Shown here piece by piece: positions 50,416 through 59,500 of a DNA stretch of 64,000 nucleotides. Under the pieces are notes generated by a model. The model was not told the origin of the DNA. It was given only the letters and a program-made list of their open reading frames with translations, and ran no database searches. The position numbers and the translations under genes are program-made. The first letter of the stretch is position 1. Each line of letters begins with the position of its first letter. This DNA is from Streptococcus oralis subsp. dentisani (GTDB taxonomy: Bacteria > Bacillota > Bacilli > Lactobacillales > Streptococcaceae), in contig NZ_NCUW01000027.1 of the NCBI RefSeq assembly GCF_002096335.1, positions 62,001 through 126,000 of the forward strand, in the 5' to 3' direction.

Positions 50416-51447
50416 TTACTCTTTTGAATTGCTGATAACAATTTTTCCTATGGTTCGACCGGTTTCTAGAAGCCTGTGAGCCTCTTTAATGTTTATTGAA
50501 TTCATTGGAGATAATCTTTTTGTAACCGTCGTTTTTAGCTCTCCATTATCAATCATATCTGCAATTTGATTAAGAATATAATGTTGACTAATCAAATCTT
50601 CTGTTTGCCACATTGATTTTGCAAACATAAATTCCCATGAAAAACTAACTGCTTTAGACTGTAGTGCAGACAAATTGACTTTTTCTTTAGTTTCGTCAAT
50701 AGAACAGATTTTTCCTTGAGGTTTAATAGCTTTTACCATAAAATCCCAATGCTTTTCAGTATTATTTAAACAGAAAATGTAATCAACTGTTGAGAATCCA
50801 ATTTCATTAAGCTCTTTATCCATATCTTCAAAATGATTAATTACAAATTCAGCTCCATGCTCCAAAACCCACTTTTTACTTTCATCTCTGGAAGCAGTTC
50901 CAATAACAGTTAACCCTACATTATGAGCTAACTGACAAGCTATTGATCCTACTCCACCACTTGCTCCGATGGTTAATATACTCTTAGCATAATTTTTGCT
51001 TTTATCAAATGGGATTTTTAATTTTTCAAATAAACCCTCATATGCTGTTAAGGAAGTTAAGGGTAAGGCCGCAGAATCTTCAAAAGATAAAGTATTTGGT
51101 TTTTTCCCAACAATACGCTCATCTACAAGTTGATATTCAGCATAGGACCCCGATTTTGTTAAATCTCCCGCATAGAATACCTCATCGCCAACAGAAAACA
51201 ACTCGCAATCTTCCCCTACCTCTGAGACAATTCCGGAAGCATCCCATCCTAAGATTCTCGGGGATTCTTCGACTTTACTTTTTGGAGATCTAACTTTATA
51301 ATCTACTGGATTTACTGAAATCGCTTTAACCTCAACAAGTAAGTTCTTTCCTTTAGCAAAAGGTTTATCTAACTCAACGTCTTCAAAACTTCTCTTATCA
51401 TCAATAGGTAAATATCTGTATAATCCGACCCCTTTCATAGTTGCCAT
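50416..51447 (-). CDS. Zinc-binding-type alcohol dehydrogenase / quinone oxidoreductase
   Basis: A 343-residue medium-chain reductase of the quinone oxidoreductase (QOR) type. It has the N-terminal SVNPVDYKVR, GWDASGIVSEVG, and the NADPH motif IGASGGVGSIACQLA (about residues 155-170). The zinc-ligand cysteines of true alcohol dehydrogenases are missing, so it is a zinc-independent NADPH:quinone or enone reductase. RBS AAAGGAAA lies upstream on the minus strand. It is divergent from an HxlR regulator gene 128 bp away, the classic arrangement of a quinone-sensing repressor and its target. Codon use is more A+T-rich than the housekeeping genes around. Confidence 0.85.
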   Translation of the reverse strand: MATMKGVGLYRYLPIDDKRSFEDVELDKPFAKGKNLLVEVKAISVNPVDYKVRSPKSKVEESPRILGWDASGIVSEVGEDCELFSVGDEVFYAGDLTKSGSYAEYQLVDERIVGKKPNTLSFEDSAALPLTSLTAYEGLFEKLKIPFDKSKNYAKSILTIGASGGVGSIACQLAHNVGLTVIGTASRDESKKWVLEHGAEFVINHFEDMDKELNEIGFSTVDYIFCLNNTEKHWDFMVKAIKPQGKICSIDETKEKVNLSALQSKAVSFSWEFMFAKSMWQTEDLISQHYILNQIADMIDNGELKTTVTKRLSPMNSINIKEAHRLLETGRTIGKIVISNSKE

Positions 51448-51528
51448 AGTTCAATTTCCTTTCCTTATTTTATTTGGTATAATGTTAATTATAGACAAAT
51501 ACTGCAAAATAACAATATTGAAGTTTTT

Positions 51529-51552
51529 GTAACTAGTGATATTTTAGTAACT
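51529..51552. promoter_or_regulatory. Direct repeat in the divergent promoter region
   Basis: GTAACT at 51529-51534 and 51547-51552, 18 bp apart, upstream of both genes. Candidate HxlR-family operator. A minus-strand TATAAT (complement of 51488-51493) serves the oxidoreductase gene. Confidence 0.35.
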
Positions 51553-51575
51553 TAAGATAGAAAGATGGGTAGATT

Positions 51576-51941
51576 ATGGTAAGAAAAATTTATGATTGTG
51601 CTAATGGATGTCCAGTAGAAACCACTCTCCAAGTAATTTCTGGCAAATGGAAATGCGTAATATTATTTCACTTATTAAATAATGAAATTTGTCGATTTGG
51701 CGAATTAGAAAAATTAATGCCCGGTTGTTCTAGAAGGATGTTAGCGTTGCAACTTAAAGAATTGGAGTTGGACAAAATTATTCGTAAAGATATTTACTCT
51801 ATCATGCCTCCGATAACAGAGTATACACTAACTGAACTTGGAAGAACTTTAGAACCAATAGTAGTTGAAATGAATAGATGGGGAAATAAATATAATCAAA
51901 TTTTATTTAAAAATGGTAACGAGCTTCCTGTTGATAAATAA
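51576..51941 (+). CDS. HxlR-family transcriptional regulator (QorR/YodB-like)
   Basis: A 121-residue winged-helix regulator. The family core is VISGKWKCVILFHLL and CRFGELEKLMPGCSRRMLALQLKELE. The N-terminal Cys residues (DCANGCPVE) are placed like the redox-sensing Cys of YodB/QorR, which reacts with quinones or diamide. It is divergent from the quinone reductase and probably represses it. Starts at ATG 51576. Confidence 0.85.
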   Translation: MVRKIYDCANGCPVETTLQVISGKWKCVILFHLLNNEICRFGELEKLMPGCSRRMLALQLKELELDKIIRKDIYSIMPPITEYTLTELGRTLEPIVVEMNRWGNKYNQILFKNGNELPVDK

Positions 51942-52126
51942 TCATATTAAATTATAAATAATTAAGTATGATATATCTTTTATCTATCCATAGATAAAGT
52001 ATTATTAGATATCAAGCCAATAAACTTGTCAAAAGGAGTCTGAGTTAGTAAGAAAAAATAAGCACATCCTTCTGCAATTTTATGGTATTAGAGTGTTACT
52101 ATATCCCATTTTAGAGAGGTCGAATT

Positions 52127-53035
52127 ATGGCAATTGCTCCTTTTAAAAATTACGATTATGAATTAGTTTTATCTGATTTAATTGCAGATATATATTATTC
52201 AACTATCAGTATGGGAAGTAGGATAATATTACTCAGAAAATTGACAGAGTTATTAGCTCGCAAATTTTTGGATTTGGGAGCAGGAGAACCCATGAATCTG
52301 GGAGATATAACTACTCATGAAAAAAATGAAAAGTTTAAAGTAACAGAAAGGTATAAAAAGGTAGATAAACGACTAGTCAAGGATTTTGAAAAAACTATAG
52401 ATAGGTTAAGAAAATTAGGCAATAAATACACTCATACAGCAAATATATCGGATGCTAATGTAGATGAATTGAGTATAGCCGAAGACTCCATTTGGGATTT
52501 ATTTTCTTATTTATTTGTACAATATTTTTTGAAATATGGTCTGAATTTAAAAACAGACAAAAATATCTTGACATTGTTCTCTGTTTTACCTCCTGAAATT
52601 AGATATCGAACTTTGAAAAAAATAATTGATATCATAGGGTATGATAATATTCAACTTCTAGACAAGTTTCTTTTGTCTATCGTTAAGGCTAGAGGGATTG
52701 ATGAAGCTAGATTTTGGCTATATAATAATAGTAAATTTCTTCAAAATGTAATTTATCCTTCAGAATCTGAAATTATCGAATATGAGGAGAATTTTTCTCA
52801 GAATGTTTTACCTCTTAAGCTAAGAAATCATTCTAATTGTTATAGTCTATTAGTATCTGTTCTGAATAACACTGATGTCCAATTGTCATCACATGGTTTT
52901 TATAGAGATTTCGAAGAAGCTGTAGTCGAATATAGAAAGCATGATTTAGATCTTTATTTATCTAGCACTGAAGAACAAAAGGTATTTAAAGATCTTATAA
53001 AATTCTGTTTTATAGGAAGAGTTCCAGTTTGTTAG
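52127..53035 (+). CDS. Orphan 302-residue protein with DUF4145-like N-terminus
   Basis: I do not recognise the full protein. The first 130 residues are helical (SRIILLRKLTELLARKF, then IDRLRKLGNKYTHT). The final motif resembles the IRxxGNxxxH of DUF4145, a domain often attached to restriction or other defence proteins. The remaining 170 residues are helical without known motifs. It is soluble and strongly A+T-rich. AGAGAGG precedes ATG 52127. It is the last gene of island 2, has no obvious partner, and could be a defence or regulatory protein; that is a guess. Confidence 0.55.
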   Translation: MAIAPFKNYDYELVLSDLIADIYYSTISMGSRIILLRKLTELLARKFLDLGAGEPMNLGDITTHEKNEKFKVTERYKKVDKRLVKDFEKTIDRLRKLGNKYTHTANISDANVDELSIAEDSIWDLFSYLFVQYFLKYGLNLKTDKNILTLFSVLPPEIRYRTLKKIIDIIGYDNIQLLDKFLLSIVKARGIDEARFWLYNNSKFLQNVIYPSESEIIEYEENFSQNVLPLKLRNHSNCYSLLVSVLNNTDVQLSSHGFYRDFEEAVVEYRKHDLDLYLSSTEEQKVFKDLIKFCFIGRVPVC

Positions 53036-53263
53036 TAGGATTCATATTCACTGCAGAAAAAGCTTATTCAATATTCTCCAAATTTCTGCTGTCTATACTA
53101 GGATTTATGGCAAATTCAACCTAAGATTTTGTCCCCCATTTTGCCACACTTTTTAAGAACTAAAGGGAAGGATGAAGTATCTTTCCTATATGGTGTGGGT
53201 GGATAAATGTCTAAATATAGCACTTCTCAGTGTAATATGAACCATGGTAACTAAATAGTTTAT

Positions 53264-53333
53264 GTTCAGAAGGTAAAGCTTAATCTAGCTTAACCAAACA
53301 AAACAGAAACCTGCCCATTGGGTGGGTTTTTGT
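53264..53333 (+). repeat. fba 3' end and terminator, duplicate copy (right edge of island 2)
   Basis: GTTCAGAAGGTAAAGC, TAATCTAGCT and the AAACCTGCCC hairpin of fba are repeated here without the rest of the gene. The region 53036-53568 has no gene; besides this repeat it carries the promoter of the ABC operon. Confidence 0.85.
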
Positions 53334-53415
53334 GTGTTTTAGGGAAACGATTAAACCAGATTTTTTGATTAAAAGTATTAATTTAAGAGAGAAATCTCTA
53401 ATTTCATAATCGATA

Positions 53416-53430
53416 GGCAAACGCTTGCAT
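53416..53430 (+). promoter_or_regulatory. cre-like palindrome at the -35 of the ABC-2 operon
   Basis: The sequence GGCAAACGCTTGCAT contains GCAA-ACGC-TTGC and matches a cre at 11 of 14 positions on the minus strand. It overlaps the -35. Confidence 0.3.
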
Positions 53431-53453
53431 TCTAGTTTTTATTGGACTATAAT
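53425..53453 (+). promoter_or_regulatory. Promoter of the ABC-2 exporter operon
   Basis: TTGCAT (53425-53430), 17 bp, TATAAT (53448-53453). Leader of about 110 nt. Confidence 0.7.
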
Positions 53454-53568
53454 AGGTTGGTATAAAGTCTTCTGTAGTAATAATATGGAGAAGGTGTAGA
53501 AAGTAAGGATTTAGAATATTTGTAGTCAAAAATACAATGTTGCTATTCTTTGCGATAGGGAGAGATTT

Positions 53569-54561
53569 ATGGCAATGATAGAAGTGGAACATCTTCAGAA
53601 AAATTTTGTGAAGACAGTGAAGGAACCTGGTTTGAAGGGGGCTTTGCGCTCCTTTATTCATCCCGAAAAGCAGACCTTTGAAGCGGTCAAGGATTTGACC
53701 TTTGAGGTACCAAAGGGACAGATTCTAGGCTTTATAGGGGCCAATGGTGCTGGGAAGTCGACAACCATCAAAATGCTGACAGGAATTTTGAAACCGACAT
53801 CTGGTTTTTGTCGGATTAATGGCAAGATTCCGCAGGATAATCGCCAAGATTATGTCAAGGATATTGGAGTCGTTTTCGGACAACGTACCCAGCTATGGTG
53901 GGATTTGGCACTGCAAGAGACCTACACGGTTTTGAAGGAGATTTACGATGTGCCAGACTCGCTTTTCCATAAGCGTATGGACTTTTTGAATGAAGTTTTG
54001 GATTTGAAGGAATTTATCAAGGATCCTGTGCGGACTCTTTCATTGGGTCAACGGATGCGGGCGGATATTGCGGCTTCCTTGCTTCACAATCCCAAAGTTC
54101 TCTTTTTAGATGAGCCGACTATTGGTTTGGATGTGTCGGTCAAGGACAACATTCGTCGGGCCATTACCCAGATTAATCAGGAGGAAGAGACAACTATTCT
54201 CTTGACCACTCACGACTTGAGCGATATTGAGCAACTCTGTGATCGGATTTTTATGATTGACAAGGGGCAGGAGATTTTTGACGGGACGGTGAGCCAGCTC
54301 AAGGAGACCTTTGGCAAGATGAAGACTCTCTCCTTCGATCTGACGCCAGGTCAAAGTCATCTCGTCTCTCATTATGAAGGCTTACCTGATATATCCATTG
54401 ATAGACAAGGAAATACTCTCAATATTGAATTCGATAGTTCCCGCTACCAGTCGGCCGATATTATCAAGCAAACCTTATCTGATTTTGAGGTCCGTGATTT
54501 GAAGATGGTAGATACGGATATTGAAGATATTATCCGTCGCTTCTATCGAAAGGAGCTCTAA
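53569..54561 (+). CDS. ABC-2 type exporter ATPase (COG4586-like)
   Basis: A 330-residue ATPase. Walker A GANGAGKST is near residue 60, the signature is LSLGQRMRADIAA and Walker B is VLFLDEPTIGLD. A C-terminal extension of about 80 residues follows the ATPase core. An N-terminal insertion (FVKTVKEPGLKGALRSF) is typical of the COG4586 group, which pairs with two short permeases. The exact substrate is unknown. GGGAGAG precedes ATG 53569. Confidence 0.85.
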   Translation: MAMIEVEHLQKNFVKTVKEPGLKGALRSFIHPEKQTFEAVKDLTFEVPKGQILGFIGANGAGKSTTIKMLTGILKPTSGFCRINGKIPQDNRQDYVKDIGVVFGQRTQLWWDLALQETYTVLKEIYDVPDSLFHKRMDFLNEVLDLKEFIKDPVRTLSLGQRMRADIAASLLHNPKVLFLDEPTIGLDVSVKDNIRRAITQINQEEETTILLTTHDLSDIEQLCDRIFMIDKGQEIFDGTVSQLKETFGKMKTLSFDLTPGQSHLVSHYEGLPDISIDRQGNTLNIEFDSSRYQSADIIKQTLSDFEVRDLKMVDTDIEDIIRRFYRKEL

Positions 54562-54562
54562 G

Positions 54563-55381
54563 ATGGTCAAATTGTGGAGACGTTATAAACCCTTTATCAA
54601 TGCAGGGATTCAGGAGTTGATTAGCTATCGAGTCAACTTTATTCTTTATCGGATTGGCGATGTCATGGGTGCTTTTGTGGCTTTTTATCTATGGAAGGCT
54701 GTCTTTGATTCCTCCCAGGAGCCTTTGATTCAGGGCTTCAGTATGGCAGATATCACCCTCTACATCATCATGAGTTTTGTGACTAATCTTCTGACTAGGT
54801 CGGATTCTTCCTTTATGATTGGTGATGAGGTCAAGGATGGTTCCATTATCATGCGCTTGTTGCGACCAGTGCATTTTGCGGCTTCGTACCTCTTTACGGA
54901 GCTTGGTTCCAAGTGGTTGATTTTTATCTCTGTTGGACTGCCATTTTTAAGTGTCATTGTTTTGATGAAAATCTTATCTGGGCAAGGGATTGTAGAAGTA
55001 CTGGGATTAACGATTCTATATCTTTTTAGCTTAACTCTGGCTTATCTGATTAACTTTTTCTTTAATATCTGCTTTGGATTTTCAGCCTTTGTATTTAAAA
55101 ATCTTTGGGGTTCCAACCTACTTAAGACTTCCATAGTGGCCTTTATGTCTGGGAGTTTGATTCCTTTGGCTTTTTTTCCAAAGGTCATTTCAGATATTCT
55201 GTCCTTCTTACCTTTCTCGTCTTTGATTTACACTCCGGTCATGATTATCGTTGGGAAATACGATGCCAGCCAGATTCTTCAGGCGCTTTTGCTCCAGTTT
55301 TTCTGGCTCTTAGTGATGGTGGGCTTGTCTCAGTTGATTTGGAAACGAGTCCAGTCATTTATCACCATTCAGGGAGGTTAG
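54563..55381 (+). CDS. ABC-2 type permease (COG4587-like)
   Basis: A 272-residue permease with six hydrophobic spans. The start is placed at ATG 54563, one base after the ATPase stop, with AAAGGAGC upstream; an in-frame start at 54521 lies inside the ATPase gene. The periplasmic-side motif GDEVKDGSIIMRLLRPVHF is shared with the COG4587 family. It pairs with the following permease. Confidence 0.82.
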   Translation: MVKLWRRYKPFINAGIQELISYRVNFILYRIGDVMGAFVAFYLWKAVFDSSQEPLIQGFSMADITLYIIMSFVTNLLTRSDSSFMIGDEVKDGSIIMRLLRPVHFAASYLFTELGSKWLIFISVGLPFLSVIVLMKILSGQGIVEVLGLTILYLFSLTLAYLINFFFNICFGFSAFVFKNLWGSNLLKTSIVAFMSGSLIPLAFFPKVISDILSFLPFSSLIYTPVMIIVGKYDASQILQALLLQFFWLLVMVGLSQLIWKRVQSFITIQGG

Positions 55382-55382
55382 T

Positions 55383-56168
55383 ATGAAAAAATATCAACGC
55401 ATGCATCTGATTTTTATCAGACAGTACATCAAGCAAATCATGGAATACAAGGTAGATTTTGTGGTTGGTGTGTTGGGAGTCTTTCTGACTCAAGGCCTGA
55501 ACCTCTTGTTTCTCAATGTCATCTTTCAACACATCCCCTCGCTAGAAGGTTGGACCTTTCAAGAGATTGCCTTTATCTATGGATTTTCTTTAATTCCAAA
55601 GGGATTAGATCATCTCTTTTTTGACAATCTCTGGGCTTTAGGTCAACGACTAGTTCGAAAAGGGGAGTTTGACAAGTATCTGACTCGTCCTATCAATCCT
55701 CTCTTTCACATCCTCGTTGAGACCTTTCAGATTGATGCCTTGGGTGAACTTTTGGTCGGTGGAATTTTACTAGCGACAACGGCGACTAGCATTGCTTGGA
55801 CTCTTCCAAAATTCCTGATTTTTCTAGTTTGTATTCCTTTTGCGACCTTGATTTACACTTCTTTAAAAATCGCGACAGCCAGCATCGCTTTTTGGACCAA
55901 GCAGTCAGGTGCCATGATTTACATTTTCTATATGTTTAATGACTTTGCTAAGTACCCGATTTCCATTTACAATTCCCTTCTTCGTTGGTTGATTAGCTTT
56001 ATCGTACCTTTCGCCTTTACAGCCTACTATCCTGCCAGCTATTTCTTGCAGGACAAAGACGGGCTCTTTAACATTGGTGGTTTGATTCTGATTTCCCTTG
56101 CCTTCTTTGTCATTTCTTTGAAACTCTGGGATAGGGGATTAGATGCATACGAAAGTGCAGGTTCGTAA
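55383..56168 (+). CDS. ABC-2 type permease (COG3694-like)
   Basis: A 261-residue permease with six spans. The loop RLVRKGEFDKYLTRPINPLFHILVE is typical of COG3694. It begins one base after the previous gene's stop, so the trio is a single operon ending in the terminator at 56207-56241. The exported molecule is unknown. Confidence 0.82.
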   Translation: MKKYQRMHLIFIRQYIKQIMEYKVDFVVGVLGVFLTQGLNLLFLNVIFQHIPSLEGWTFQEIAFIYGFSLIPKGLDHLFFDNLWALGQRLVRKGEFDKYLTRPINPLFHILVETFQIDALGELLVGGILLATTATSIAWTLPKFLIFLVCIPFATLIYTSLKIATASIAFWTKQSGAMIYIFYMFNDFAKYPISIYNSLLRWLISFIVPFAFTAYYPASYFLQDKDGLFNIGGLILISLAFFVISLKLWDRGLDAYESAGS

Positions 56169-56206
56169 GAGCTAAAATAGAATGAGAGTTAAAAATTAAA
56201 TATGTT

Positions 56207-56242
56207 AAAAACAACCGTTGAAAATTATAGCGGTTGTTTTTG
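56207..56242 (+). terminator. Terminator of the ABC-2 operon
   Basis: AAAAACAACCG / CGGTTGTTTTT, perfect 11-bp stem. The following 350 bp before prtA have no gene; they hold a short inverted repeat AATCTA/TAGATT (near 56364-56380) and the prtA promoter. Confidence 0.85.
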
Positions 56243-56405
56243 CATGTTAATTGATGCATGAATTATATCCATTCCCCTTTTTGCGATTTTGGTAGTTATT
56301 CAAGTTGATTGATAATATTTTTGATGGCACGAATGAGTTTATACTGTACCCAGTTAACTATAAAATCTATTGACTAGATTTTTTGTTAACATGGATTAAA
56401 AAAAA

Positions 56406-56423
56406 AATTAACCAGTGTTAATT
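56406..56423 (+). promoter_or_regulatory. PsaR/SloR-type operator upstream of prtA
   Basis: AATTAAC CAGT GTTAATT is a perfect inverted repeat ending 4 bp before the -35. It resembles the AATTAACTTGACTTAATT-type sites of Mn-responsive PsaR/SloR regulators, which control prtA in pneumococcus. A second similar stretch (CTTGACTTAA) covers the -35. Confidence 0.5.
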
Positions 56424-56427
56424 TTTC

Positions 56428-56456
56428 TTGACTTAAAATTTTTTAATTGATATACT
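56428..56456 (+). promoter_or_regulatory. prtA promoter
   Basis: TTGACT (56428-56433), 17 bp, TATACT (56451-56456) preceded by TGA. Leader of about 135 nt. Confidence 0.85.
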
Positions 56457-56598
56457 ATTTTTCAGAGAGCTAACAATTATATATAAATGTACTACTCTAT
56501 CCCACTAGATAATACGTCATAAAACTTTTTATAACAAAGGCTAGCAAGGTTAAAGTATTCTATCTATTGGGTTTAAAATAAAAAATGAAGGAATTATA

Positions 56599-59500
56599 AT
56601 GAAAAAAAGTACGGTATTGTCATTAACTACTGCTGCAGTTATTTTAGCAGCATATGCTCCCAATGAGGTAATTTTAGCAGATACACCTAGTTCTGAAGAT
56701 GCTTTAAGAATTTCTGATAAAGAAAAAGTAGTAGCAGATAAAGAAACAAAAAACAATGAACAATCTGAAGATATTCATAATGTTATAGAAACTTCAAAGG
56801 ATACTGAGGAGAAGAAGACAACAGTTATTGAGGAAAAAGAAGTTGTTAGTAGAAAGTCTGAGATAGACAAAAAAACTAGTAACGAAGGAGCAAGTATCAA
56901 AGAAGACTCCAATCAATCCAAAGGAAATGATACGGACTCATTTGTAAATAAAGATACAGAAAATCCGAAAAAAGAAGATAATAAAGTTGTCTATATTGCT
57001 GAATTTAAAGATAAGGAATCTGGAGAAAAAGTAATTAAGGAACTATCCAATCTGAAGGATACAAAAGTTTTATATACCTATAATACGATTTTTAATGGCA
57101 CCGCCATTGAAACAACTCCAGATAATTTGGACAAAATTAAACAAATAGAAGGTGTTTCGTCGGTTGAAAGGTCACAAAAAGTCCAACCAATGATGAATCA
57201 TGCCAGAAAGGAAATTGGAGTTGAGGAAGCTATTGATTACCTAAAGTCTATCAATGCTCCATTTGGGAAAAATTTTGATGGTAGAGGTATGGTTATTTCA
57301 AATATCGATACTGGAACAGATTATAGGCATAAGGCTATGAGAATCGATGATGATGCCAAAGACTCAATGAAATTTAAAAAAGATGACTTAAAAGGCACTG
57401 ATAAAAATTATTGGTTGAGTGATAAAATCCCTCATGCGTTCAATTATTATAATGGTGGTAAAATCACTGTAGAAAAATATGATGATGGAAGGGATTATTT
57501 TGACCCACATGGGATGCATATTGCAGGTATTCTTGCTGGAAATGATACTGAAAAAGACATCAAGAACTTTAATGGCATAGATGGAATTGCGCCTAATGCA
57601 CAAATTTTCTCTTATAAAATGTACTCTGACGCAGGATCTGGGTTTGCGGGTGATGAAACAATGTTTCATGCTATTGAAGATTCGATTAAGCACAATGTTG
57701 ATGTTGTTTCGGTATCATCTGGCTTTACGGGAACAGGTCTTGTAGGCGAGAAATATTGGGAGGCTATTAGAGCATTAAGAAAAGCTGGAATCCCAATGGT
57801 TGTTGCTACAGGTAACTTTGCGACTTCTGCTTCAAGTTCTTCTTGGGATTTAGTAGCAAATAATAATCTGAAAATGACAGATACTGGAAATGTAACACGA
57901 ACTGCCGCACATGAAGATGCAATAGCCGTTGCTTCTGCTAAAAATCAAACCATTGAGTTTGATAAGGTTAACATTGGAGGACAAAGTTTTAAATACAGAA
58001 ATATAGGGGCTTTTTTCGATAAAAATAAAATCCTAACAAATGAGAATGGCTCAAAAACTCCAAATAAATTAAAATTTGTATATATAGGCAAAGGTCAAGA
58101 TCAGGATTTGATAGGCTTGGATCTTAAGGGCAAAATTGCAGTAATGGATAGAATTTATACCAAGGATTTAAAAGATGCTTTTAAAAGAGCAACGGATAAA
58201 GGCGCACGTGCCATTATGGTTGTAAATACTGTAAATTACTACAATAGAGATAATTGGACAGACCTTCCAGCTATGGGATATGAAGCGGATGAAGGAACTA
58301 CTAGTCAAGTATTTTCAATTTCAGGAGATGATGGTGTAAAATTATGGAACATGATTAACCCTGATAAAAAAACTGAAGTCAAAAGAAATAATAAGGAAGA
58401 TTTTAAAGATAACTTAGAACAATACTATCCAATTGATATGGAAAGCTATAATTCTAATAAACCGAATGTAGGTGATGAAAAAGAAATTGACTTTAAATTT
58501 GCACCTGACACAGACAAAGAACTTTATAAAGAAGATATCATCGTTCCAGCAGGGTCTACATCTTGGGGGCCAAGAACAGATTTGCTTTTAAAACCGGATG
58601 TTTCAGCACCTGGTAAAAATATTAAATCCACTCTAAATGTTATTAATGGTAAATCCACTTATGGTTATATGTCAGGAACTAGCATGGCAACTCCAATCGT
58701 AGCAGCATCTACTGTTTTGATTAGGCCAAAATTAAAGGAATTGCTTGAAAGACCTGTCTTGAAAAATCTTAAGGGAGATGACAAAATAGACCTTACAAGT
58801 CTTACAAAAATAGCCCTACAAAATACTGCAAGACCGATGATGGATGCAACCTCTTGGAAAGAAAAGAGTCAATACTTTGCATCACCTAGACAGCAGGGAG
58901 CGGGGCTAATTAATGTTGCCAACGCTTTGAGAAATGAAGTTGTAGCAACTTTCAAAAATACAGATTCTAAAGGTTTGGTAAATTCATATGGTTCCATTTC
59001 TCTTAAAGAAATAAAAGGTGATAAAAAATACTTTACAATCAAGCTTCACAATACCTCAAATAGACCTTTAACATTTAAAGTTTCTGCATCAACTGTAACT
59101 ACAGATGCTCTAACTGATAGGCTAAAACTCGATGAAACATATAAAGATGAAAAATCTCCGGACGGGAAGCAAATTGTTCCAGAAATTCACCCAGAAAAAG
59201 TCAAAGGAGCAAATATCACATTTGAGCATGACACTTTTACTATAGGTCCAAATTCCAGCTTTGATTTAAATGCAGTTATAAATGTTGGGGAAGCAAAAAA
59301 TAAAAATAAATTTGTAGAATCATTTATTCATTTTGAATCAGTGGAAGAAATGGAAGCTCTAAACTCCAACGGGAAGAAAATAAACTTCCAACCTTCTTTA
59401 TCGATGCCTCTAATGGGATTTGCTGGGAATTGGAACCACGAACCAATCCTTGATAAATGGGCTTGGGAAGAAGGATCAAAATCAAAAGCAATGGAAGCTT

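Noticed and set aside
49361..53263. Prophage or integrative element
   Set aside because: No integrase, phage structural or conjugation genes are present; the flanks are gene-end duplications rather than att sites.
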